This document shows positions 8,484 to 14,732 of a stretch of 16,892 nt of DNA, piece after piece; position 1 is the stretch's first letter, and every line of letters begins with the position of its first letter. Position numbers and translations under genes: made by a program. The notes under the pieces are model-generated. The model did not search any database. It saw only the letters and a list, made by a program, of their open reading frames with translations, and had not been told where the DNA came from. Source of the DNA: Psychroflexus sp. (GTDB taxonomy: Bacteria; Bacteroidota; Bacteroidia; Flavobacteriales; Flavobacteriaceae). Where the stretch lies: contig PXBV01000250.1 of the NCBI GenBank assembly GCA_003565575.1, positions 1 to 16,892 on the forward strand, given 5' to 3'.

Positions 8484-9193
8484 TATTGAACCATACTTGC
8501 AGATTTGTGCTTTACCTTGTCCAGCAACCAATCGCACCATGCCTCTATACCTTCATCCGTTAGGGATGAAATCTGAATAACTTCTAGGTCATGATTTACT
8601 TCTCGAGCGTCCTTGGTCACTGCCTCTACGGAAAAAGGGAGGTATGGTAATAAGTCTGACTTAGATACAAGCATCATATCACTTGTTAAGAACATTCTAG
8701 GATATTTTTTTGGTTTATCATCTCCCTCTGTAGTTGCCATAAGAGTAACTCTGTAGTCTTCTCCTAAGTCAAAAGAAGCTGGACAAACAAGGTTGCCTAC
8801 ATTTTCTATAAACAAGAGGTCGATATTATCTAAGTCAAACTGGTCTAAGACTTGGTGCACCATTTGAGCTTCAATATGGCAAATTCCGCCTGTTACAATT
8901 TGCAGAGCCTGTATTCCTGTTTCTCTGATGCGTATAGCATCTCTTTCCGTTTCCAAATCACCAACCATAACGGCCATATTCAATTTCTTACTGAGTCGCT
9001 GTGCTGTTTTTTGCATTAGAGTGGTTTTACCACTTCCTGCAGAGGATGTGATATTGACCAGCAACGTATTAGACTCTGTCATTTTTTTTCTGATGATATC
9101 TGCAACATAGTCATTAGCCTTGAGTAAATTCAGGTTTGTGTTTTCACATTGTACCGTACCTCTTGCGGTTTTAGTTGATTTTTCTACACTCAT
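8483..9193 (-). CDS. hypB: Nickel-insertion GTPase HypB
   Basis: A SIMIBI-class GTPase (236 residues) that works with HypA to deliver nickel to the large subunit. The P-loop is SSAGSGKT at residues 50-57. The G-domain metal site is C105-H106 within TGGICHIEAQ, where most family members read CHLDA; the conservative Asp-to-Glu change is noted. Other GTPase elements are GDLETERDA and FIENVGNLVCPASFDLGE. There is no His-rich nickel-storage stretch and no N-terminal CxxCGC motif, so it is a minimal HypB that may rely on other nickel donors. It starts 4 nt after hypA and ends overlapping the hypF GTG. Confidence 0.96.
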   Translation of the reverse strand: MSVEKSTKTARGTVQCENTNLNLLKANDYVADIIRKKMTESNTLLVNITSSAGSGKTTLMQKTAQRLSKKLNMAVMVGDLETERDAIRIRETGIQALQIVTGGICHIEAQMVHQVLDQFDLDNIDLLFIENVGNLVCPASFDLGEDYRVTLMATTEGDDKPKKYPRMFLTSDMMLVSKSDLLPYLPFSVEAVTKDAREVNHDLEVIQISSLTDEGIEAWCDWLLDKVKHKSASMVQ

Positions 9194-9197
9194 AGTT

Positions 9198-9545
9198 TTA
9201 GTCTTTAAATTCTACTTTATGGATTAGCATTTCTTCACCTTGGATAATATTTTTGCTAGGAATATTACATTTTTCACATAAAAATCTATAGTTCTCTACA
9301 TCTGTTATATGTCCACAATGTTCGCATTCAATCTTTATGCCTAAGGATTCGATGTGTAAATCTACGCAAGAGTAACTTGGGTTAGATAAATGAAAAGCTG
9401 AGTAGGCATTATGAAGTAGGCGAGGTTCTATATTGGACAGCACCCCTACTCTCACATGAATAGCATTGAGGCAGTCTAACTTTTCTTTGTCAAACTCCAT
9501 TTCTAGAGTTTTAAATATACTATTTACGATAGAGGTTTCGTGCAC
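9198..9545 (-). CDS. hypA: Nickel metallochaperone HypA
   Basis: A 115-residue nickel metallochaperone. The N-terminal nickel-binding MHE motif is present (MHETSIVNSI), and the structural zinc site is C74-x2-C77 ... C90-x2-C93 (CEHCGHI, FLCEKC). The start codon is GTG at 9545, fixed because MHE must be N-terminal. This GTG overlaps the stop of the upstream helical-repeat gene as TAGTG, and hypB follows after 4 nt. Length and motifs are standard. Confidence 0.97.
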   Translation of the reverse strand: MHETSIVNSIFKTLEMEFDKEKLDCLNAIHVRVGVLSNIEPRLLHNAYSAFHLSNPSYSCVDLHIESLGIKIECEHCGHITDVENYRFLCEKCNIPSKNIIQGEEMLIHKVEFKD

Positions 9546-11014
9546 TATAATAAAGTTTTTAAGGATTCTATTTTTTGTTCGTGAAAACGTACTTTGTCTA
9601 ATATATTTTCGTCTGTTGTTAAGGTTTTTATTTCGTTGAGTTTATTGAGCATTTCCGTTATTTTTTTGTTTTCATCTGTAGTCGTTTCATTATGAAGCAA
9701 CCAATACAATTCTATCTGGTTTATCAAAGTTGAAGCTCTTTCAAAAGGGTATAAACTAGTCGTTCTTATAGTTAGTGCATCTTTAAATAATTGCTGAGCC
9801 TTATCTAAATTATTATGCAATTTGGCCTCTGGAAAATTGATTAGTGCTGTGGCATAATTGTGAGCTATCATAGCGTAATCATAAGGAAATGATTCTTTAT
9901 TAAAGTAAGATAAGGCCTCTTTAAAAGAAGAAGCACAAAACGCAGTCCACATAGGTTTTTCTTCTGGCGAAACGGGTATTTCTGAATAGATTAACGCCAT
10001 ATAATGGTGAATTTCAGCAAATTTTGCAGGGTGCAACTCTCTCTTAAAGACTTTAAGAGCATTTTGAAAAGCGTTGATGGCAGGTTTATAATATTGAGGT
10101 TGGCCGTTTTTACTCCAAGTATAAAGCAACATCGCCTTACGAAGACTCGCTTCACCAAGAAATTCTGTTATTTCTTCTTCTTTAAAATAAACTATAGCCT
10201 TATTGATGAGGTCTTTAGAGGTGCTAAATTTTTCCTGATAGTTTGCGATTTCTGAAGCCTCAATTAATAAAAGACCTGCTTGAATATGTAATTGTTTTCG
10301 TTCATAAAACTGAATGCCTTCTTCAAAACGTTTAAAAATCTCTTCTAATCTTTTAGTGTTGAATGGTATTGAAAGTTGATGCATTTGAGCTAGAGCCAAC
10401 TGTATGCTCAAAGTATTTTTAGCTTCTTCAGATAATTGATCATTATAAGCTTCAGCTAAAATTTTTTCTGCTTCTACAAACAATTGAAGATCAATTAAAA
10501 AATTAGAAAAGTGCTTTGTAGTAAAAGCTTTTACCTCAATTTCCTTTTCGTTTGTTATAGCTTTAAAATATAACTGCTTTAGTTCCTCACTATTATGGTT
10601 AGACGTAGCGTTTCCATAATGTTTTACGATGCATTGGTTGTGTATTGAAGGGATTTTATAAAACTCTTTTTCAGTAATTTCATAAGCAAATTGAATTTTA
10701 GCAGCGGTTGATAATTCATGGTATAAAGCACTGTTTTCGTCCAAAAGCTCAAGTGCTTTCTGAGGGTTGTTTAAACCAAAAAAAATGTAGGCTAAAAGAT
10801 GTTCTGAAGTGAAATTGTACTCGTTAAAAAGATATGGAGGCTGTGAATCATACCAATCGATAGGTTTGTGGATTTTACCATTCTCTACAAAAATAAAGGC
10901 GTCTTCATTATGAGCAGATTTTGATAAGGAGACAAGCTCATCAAGCCTATCAATACTATCTATGATGTTCTGTATGTCTTCGAAGTGGTTTTCAGATGTA
11001 GATATTGTAAGCAT
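9545..11014 (-). CDS. TPR-like helical-repeat protein of the hydrogenase operon
   Basis: A cytoplasmic protein of 489 residues with no signal peptide or TM segment. It is almost entirely helical and shows TPR-like periodicity, for example ALELLDENSALYHELSTAAKIQFAY, EAEKILAEAYNDQ, QAGLLLIEASEIANYQEKFSTSKDLINKAIVYF, AINAFQNALKVF, AEIHHYMALIYSEI and KAQQLFKDALTI (shown in part). It is enclosed within the operon, 3 nt after the probable true end of the preceding small gene and overlapping hypA by 1 nt (TAGTG). TPR-type genes accompany several group 2a hydrogenase operons as far as I recall. A protein-protein scaffold, assembly or regulatory role is inferred, but no partner or activity can be read from sequence. 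Confidence 0.75.
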   Translation of the reverse strand: MLTISTSENHFEDIQNIIDSIDRLDELVSLSKSAHNEDAFIFVENGKIHKPIDWYDSQPPYLFNEYNFTSEHLLAYIFFGLNNPQKALELLDENSALYHELSTAAKIQFAYEITEKEFYKIPSIHNQCIVKHYGNATSNHNSEELKQLYFKAITNEKEIEVKAFTTKHFSNFLIDLQLFVEAEKILAEAYNDQLSEEAKNTLSIQLALAQMHQLSIPFNTKRLEEIFKRFEEGIQFYERKQLHIQAGLLLIEASEIANYQEKFSTSKDLINKAIVYFKEEEITEFLGEASLRKAMLLYTWSKNGQPQYYKPAINAFQNALKVFKRELHPAKFAEIHHYMALIYSEIPVSPEEKPMWTAFCASSFKEALSYFNKESFPYDYAMIAHNYATALINFPEAKLHNNLDKAQQLFKDALTIRTTSLYPFERASTLINQIELYWLLHNETTTDENKKITEMLNKLNEIKTLTTDENILDKVRFHEQKIESLKTLL

Positions 11015-11017
11015 ATT

Positions 11018-11400
11018 TTAATTTGATGTGGCTTTTTTTAATTTATTAAACATTTCTTGCATGAACTCTGCTTTACGATGCTGTTCGTTTAGAGTTTTAT
11101 CTTTATGAGTTTTGTTTTTTCAACAAACTCATAAATCAAAGGCCCCTCTGTTACGTCTAAATTGTTATCAATAATCACCTCTCTGATATTTATAGTTTTA
11201 TCTCCCTTTAGGTTTCTTGATTTAAGTAAGATTTGAGCATGATCTTTATACATTTTTATAAACCACTTACTGCTAATTGGAGTAATCAGTAATTGGTTAT
11301 GCGTTTCTATAAAGGAGACATAAGCATACTCTATCTCATTCATAAATTTATTTACGAGTTGGTGATTTATCCAAATGTGATCTTTTTTGAATTCGATCAT
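11018..11400 (-). CDS. Small unknown protein, apparently frameshifted near its end
   Basis: The ATG at 11400 lies 1 nt after the endopeptidase stop. The uninterrupted frame gives 103 residues ending at 11089 with no recognisable domain: mixed alpha/beta, no Cys cluster, no TM. Just before its end lies an A6 run (11115-11120 on this strand, T6 on the plus strand). One extra A there would continue the protein through a 32-residue tail ending at 11018, for 127 residues in total. That tail is charged and amphipathic-helical (core EQHRKAEFMQEMFNKLKK). It would end only 3 nt before the next gene's ATG and would fill the otherwise unexplained 74-bp gap. I give the extended end; the strictly open frame is 11089-11400. 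It could be a family-specific accessory protein of group 2a clusters; the function is unknown. Confidence 0.6.
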
Positions 11401-11401
11401 T

Positions 11402-11878
11402 TTAACTTACTTCATTTTGAAGTTCTTCCACTATTAAACCCACAACTTTGTCCCCAGCTTCTTTTATGGTAGAGGATAACTCAACTTCCAATTTTGTGTT
11501 TTCTACTGCTATTAAGTAAACACTGATATCCTCAGGGTATTCTTCTCTTAAAATCTTTTTAGCATAAGATAGAGCTTGATCCCACTTCATACTATGCAAA
11601 AACACCATAGGGTTTTCATCAGGCGCCCTCTCCAGTTCTTTAGCAGGTACTCTGTAGAGTGTGCCTTCTGGTTCGTTTGTATTAATTACTGCATCAACCA
11701 TTATGATTTTAGAATGGCCTTTCAGTCCAAAAAGAACCTCAAAAGCAGAAGTCCCCATATCAAAAATACTGATGTCCTCTTCTTCTTTAATGCGTTTTTG
11801 GAGTTGTTCTATGACATATATTCCTACCGCATCATCACTTCTCACAGGATTTCCAAATCCCATTATAGCTGTTTTCAT
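11402..11878 (-). CDS. [NiFe]-hydrogenase maturation endopeptidase, HupD/HycI family
   Basis: A nickel-dependent aspartic-type protease of 158 residues that removes the C-terminal peptide of the large subunit after metal insertion. Family signatures are GFGNPVRSDDAVG near the N-terminus (metal-ligand acid D15/D16), MVDAV (D62) and FLHSMKWD (H95), the three positions that bind the nickel of the substrate precursor. Its presumed target is the 15-residue tail after His516 of the large subunit encoded just upstream. It follows the hydrogenase structural genes after an 83-bp gap containing an intrinsic terminator, so its expression likely depends on readthrough or a secondary promoter. Confidence 0.93.
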   Translation of the reverse strand: MKTAIMGFGNPVRSDDAVGIYVIEQLQKRIKEEEDISIFDMGTSAFEVLFGLKGHSKIIMVDAVINTNEPEGTLYRVPAKELERAPDENPMVFLHSMKWDQALSYAKKILREEYPEDISVYLIAVENTKLEVELSSTIKEAGDKVVGLIVEELQNEVS

Positions 11879-11903
11879 AGTTTTTCTTGATAAAATTCAA
11901 TAT

Positions 11904-11939
11904 AAAAAGCCTGCTAGTTTTAAACAAAATAACAGGCTT
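11904..11939 (-). terminator. Intrinsic terminator or attenuator between large subunit and endopeptidase
   Basis: On the minus strand the sequence AAGCCTG (from 11939) pairs perfectly with CAGGCTT, followed by a run of T ending at 11904. The 19-nt loop itself can form a smaller TTTTG/TAAAA hairpin. It lies 22 bp past the large-subunit stop and is well placed to stop most transcripts after the structural genes, giving high structural-gene and lower maturation-gene expression. Confidence 0.8.
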
Positions 11940-11961
11940 GTGTTTTATACTACTTTTTCTA

Positions 11962-13557
11962 TTATAGCTTAAATCTTGATAGTTCTACTCCACTGTTTTC
12001 ATCATGAGCATGTACTGTACAAACCATACATGAGTCAAATGAACGAGCTACTATACCCACTTCAACAGGATCTTTAGGATCTTCTATATCCGTGCCTTCA
12101 AGTGCAGATTCTATTGGTCCAGCATTACCTTCTGCGTCATTAGGTCCTACATTCCAAGTGGTTGGTGCCATGACTTGGTAATTCTTAATCACACCATCTT
12201 TAATCTCTATCCAGTGTGCCAAGGCTCCTCTGGAAGCTTCAGTAGCTCCAAAGCCTTTTCCATCTCTCTCTACAGGTTTTTTATAAAACTCTCCGTCAAG
12301 ATCTATCTGAGATAGCCATTCTTCTATAAGTCTAAGTAGTCTCGGCGCTTCGTGCACTCTTGCCAATACTCTTGTAAACACACTAGCACCTCCAAGTTTT
12401 CTGTAGGCGTCTATGAAGAATGGATCTTTAATTTGATGATCCAAATTGTTTGGATTACCATTCATAAGACATCTAGCTATAGGACCAGCTTCTACCACAT
12501 GCCCGTCATATCTTGGAGCTTTAGACCATGAATATTGGCCATCAAAATCAGAATCATGAAGTGTTTGAGATTTAGCTGGAGTAGGGAGTGGTTCATCCCA
12601 AGGATGCAGTCCATCTTCTTGATTGTTATACCAAGCATGCTTAACATCTTCACTTACTTTTAGATGATCAAACTCATGCCATTCCTTACCATCAAAAAAT
12701 CCACTAGAACTAATCAAAGCTTTATTTCTACCTTCTATGGTTGGATTATTGTACAAATCCTTATGTAGGTACGTTCCAAAGGCTATAAATTTTTCAACTC
12801 CTTTTCCAAAACCATCCAGTCCAAATTCAAGTCCAGCTCTTATATATAGACCTAAATCACTATTCTTATGAGATTCGCTTTCTTCTAACCAAGCGAGCAT
12901 ATCATCCCAAGATTTGATTTCTAAATAACGTTCAATACTACATCCCAACCAAATTGGCTCTAGCCAGTCATTTTTAAACTGAGTTAAAATAGCATGAGCT
13001 CTAGTAATATCTTTAAGTGTAGGAGCACACATCACACCTCCAGGTACCATATAGCTAGAATGAGGCCATTGCCCTCCAAAAATAGCATACACTTGCACAG
13101 GAAGTCCACTAGCTGTAAGTCCTTTTTGAAATGTTTCACCTACATATGCAGACCAGCGTTTCACTACTTCCTTATATAAAGGTTTGTCTTCATATTTTTT
13201 GTTGGCAAGGTCTGTAGCAAATATAGCATAGAACCACCTAGGGATACTCTGCAAAGTTTCAGTAGCCTGGCCAATAGACCTTAGCAAAAGTGCATTGGGT
13301 GTAAGTTCTGTACCCCACGCAGTATCTAGTGCAGAGGAAGCACAATACAGGTGAGAACCTCCACAAATTCCGCAAATACGTGGGGTTACTACAAGACCAG
13401 ATTGAGGATCTTTGCCTTCCATCACTTTTTCAAACCCCCTAAACATTGCAGCTTGTGTGTGAGCGCGAGTTACTTTCCCATTATCGATATAAACTTTTAC
13501 ATCAAGGTCTCCTTCTACTCTCCCAACGGGTGATATATTTAATTCTTTAACTGACAT
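11962..13557 (-). CDS. hucL: [NiFe]-hydrogenase large subunit, group 2a (Huc-like)
   Basis: Catalytic subunit (531 residues) that holds the NiFe(CN)2CO site and oxidises H2. The N-terminal motif is R60-ICGIC-GGSH with ligands C62 and C65; the C-terminal motif is DSC510-MVC513-TVH516. The 15 residues after His516 (AHDENSGVELSRFKL) form the peptide removed by the endopeptidase. Ser instead of Pro in the DSC motif, the opening SPVGRVEGDLDVKV and the segments YAIFGGQWPHSSYMVPGGV and EGRNKALISSSGFF closely resemble the mycobacterial Huc large subunit and differ from the membrane-bound group 1 pattern. I therefore assign group 2a, recalled from memory rather than by alignment. It starts 6 nt after the small subunit. 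There is no TM or signal, so it is cytoplasmic or peripheral on the inner face of the membrane. Confidence 0.95.
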   Translation of the reverse strand: MSVKELNISPVGRVEGDLDVKVYIDNGKVTRAHTQAAMFRGFEKVMEGKDPQSGLVVTPRICGICGGSHLYCASSALDTAWGTELTPNALLLRSIGQATETLQSIPRWFYAIFATDLANKKYEDKPLYKEVVKRWSAYVGETFQKGLTASGLPVQVYAIFGGQWPHSSYMVPGGVMCAPTLKDITRAHAILTQFKNDWLEPIWLGCSIERYLEIKSWDDMLAWLEESESHKNSDLGLYIRAGLEFGLDGFGKGVEKFIAFGTYLHKDLYNNPTIEGRNKALISSSGFFDGKEWHEFDHLKVSEDVKHAWYNNQEDGLHPWDEPLPTPAKSQTLHDSDFDGQYSWSKAPRYDGHVVEAGPIARCLMNGNPNNLDHQIKDPFFIDAYRKLGGASVFTRVLARVHEAPRLLRLIEEWLSQIDLDGEFYKKPVERDGKGFGATEASRGALAHWIEIKDGVIKNYQVMAPTTWNVGPNDAEGNAGPIESALEGTDIEDPKDPVEVGIVARSFDSCMVCTVHAHDENSGVELSRFKL

Positions 13558-13563
13558 CTTTGT

Positions 13564-14523
13564 TTATTTTGAAGTTTCTGTGATCGTTTTATTTTTAGGC
13601 ATAACTTTTTGGAAACCAGCTTCCATATAATATGCAAGTTTAGACCTTCCTGTAGGGACTTCCTTTGGTAGAACCCCTAAGTATTTCATAGTCTTAAAAA
13701 CACTTCCTTTCATCAAATCATTATGAGGAAAACCTGGCTCTGTACATCCTAAACATGGATGATTGGAACGTGTTTTACTAGACTGCCTATTCCAAAGTAT
13801 GTTGTTACAGCTAGCTCTGGTCATAGGCCCTCTACATCCTACTTCATAGAATAAGCATCCTCCTCTTTTACCAAAACTACCATCCACTTTCTGAGCAAAA
13901 TTGGTAACGTTAGTACAGCCGTCTTGTACAAAATCTGTAAAAAATGTTTTAGGTCTATGGTAGTCATCAATTTGTACATCACCTATTCTTCCTACAGCAA
14001 TAGCAACCAAAATCTGAGTGATCCAATCGGGATGAGCAGGGCAGCCTGGTACATTTATAACGGGGAGTCCGCCTTTGGACACATAGTTTTCCCCAAGAAA
14101 ACCTCCTTTAGCCTTTTTATGAAATTGTAACCCCGTAGATTCACTAGGGTTCGGTGCAACAGCAGGAATTCCACCCCAAGTAGCACAATCGCCAACAGCC
14201 ATGACATAGCCTGCAACCTCGGATAATTCTTTTATCCAATCTTTCATAGGGCGATCTGCAAAAAAGTTCATAGAGCCTGTACCATTAGGCCCTTCTATTA
14301 GCGATCCTTCGTACACTAGAATATCCATCTGTACTTTACCTTCCAAAATATCATTAAGTAGGTCTTGAACTTGATCTCCTATTTGTAGTCCAGTTGTTGG
14401 ATGCCAAAGAATATTTAGCCCAAAATCTGTAATCAACTCTACAACAGAAGGTTCCTCAGCATTAAGGAAAGACATAGTATTTCCACTACACGCCCCACCT
14501 TGTAGCCATAAAACATTTGCCAT
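13564..14523 (-). CDS. hucS: [NiFe]-hydrogenase small subunit, group 2a (Huc-like)
   Basis: Electron-transfer subunit of 319 residues. It lacks the Tat signal peptide and C-terminal membrane anchor of group 1 enzymes, so the holoenzyme stays in the cytoplasm. The N-terminal cluster motif is A-C12-S-G-N, with only one Cys where classical small subunits have CxxC. Further probable ligands are C113 (GDCATWGG), C161 (PGCPAHPDW), H189, C203, C223, C230, C239, C257 and C260 (PCLGC). A proximal cluster short of one Cys is in keeping with the all-[3Fe-4S] relay described for Huc. The start MANVLWLQGGACSGN matches family starts. It is the first gene of the cluster, and the IS end lies 34 bp upstream of its ATG, so the promoter is displaced or rebuilt (see findings). 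Confidence 0.95.
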   Translation of the reverse strand: MANVLWLQGGACSGNTMSFLNAEEPSVVELITDFGLNILWHPTTGLQIGDQVQDLLNDILEGKVQMDILVYEGSLIEGPNGTGSMNFFADRPMKDWIKELSEVAGYVMAVGDCATWGGIPAVAPNPSESTGLQFHKKAKGGFLGENYVSKGGLPVINVPGCPAHPDWITQILVAIAVGRIGDVQIDDYHRPKTFFTDFVQDGCTNVTNFAQKVDGSFGKRGGCLFYEVGCRGPMTRASCNNILWNRQSSKTRSNHPCLGCTEPGFPHNDLMKGSVFKTMKYLGVLPKEVPTGRSKLAYYMEAGFQKVMPKNKTITETSK

Positions 14524-14557
14524 ATTTTTAATATTTGGAGCAATTTAAAAATAAATA

Positions 14558-14574
14558 TTAACCCAACTTGCAGG
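14558..14574 (+). repeat. IS left terminal inverted repeat
   Basis: TTAACCCAACTTGCAGG matches the complement of the right end at 16 of 17 positions (C/G mismatch at the tenth base). It lies 34 bp upstream of the hydrogenase small-subunit ATG. Confidence 0.9.
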
Positions 14575-14600
14575 CTAAATGTTAAAATTTAGTTTTTTTC
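14575..14600 (+). terminator. Small palindrome plus T-tract at the IS left end
   Basis: CTAAAT-N6-ATTTAG (14575-14592) is immediately followed by seven T residues. It is placed directly inside the left terminal repeat and looks like a weak, AU-only intrinsic terminator that would reduce outside transcription entering the transposase gene. It could instead be a transposase-binding palindrome. The stem has a single G-C pair. Confidence 0.35.
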
Positions 14601-14732
14601 TGTTAAAAAGCAGTTTATTTTATCTGGTTTTGATCCAAAAACCACGTTGAGCCTAGTGTTTTCATTAAAATTCACTTTGTAGTGCTCAGAGGGGTATTGG
14701 TTTTAACATTTTTAGTGCTTTACATTTGCCTC

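Larger units (their letters stand above)
14524..14732. other. Intergenic segment: 34 bp of hydrogenase leader plus noncoding IS left end
   Basis: It holds an AT-rich 34-bp leader for the small-subunit gene (14524-14557), the left terminal repeat of the IS, a short palindrome with T-tract, and about 140 bp of IS leader before the transposase ATG. Reading leftward, a TTG in the IS repeat and a TAAATTG in the leader are separated by 16 bp. This is only a weak candidate for a hybrid promoter. Confidence 0.5.

Noticed and set aside
8484..8540. Upstream ATG start for hypF giving a 766-residue protein
   Set aside because: It lies inside hypB, and the added residues have no likeness to the acylphosphatase domain, which begins exactly at the GTG overlapping the hypB stop.
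11100..11125. Canonical -1 programmed frameshift heptamer A-AAA-AAC
   Set aside because: The heptamer is present as a string, but its phase relative to the reading frame (GAA AAA ACA) does not fit tandem slippage.
3821..13533. Numerous plus-strand open frames of 60-104 codons across the hydrogenase cluster
   Set aside because: All are antisense shadows of well-supported minus-strand genes and show no recognisable motifs or sensible spacing.
11962..14523. Assignment of the hydrogenase to the actinobacterial-type group 1h
   Set aside because: The large-subunit N-terminus (GRVEGDLDVKV) and C-terminus (DSCMVCTVH) fit the group 2a pattern better; final placement still needs a tree.
14682..14732. 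GTG start and hydrophobic N-terminal helix of the transposase
   Set aside because: A membrane segment is not expected on a DDE transposase; the family-like sequence begins at the ATG at 14733.
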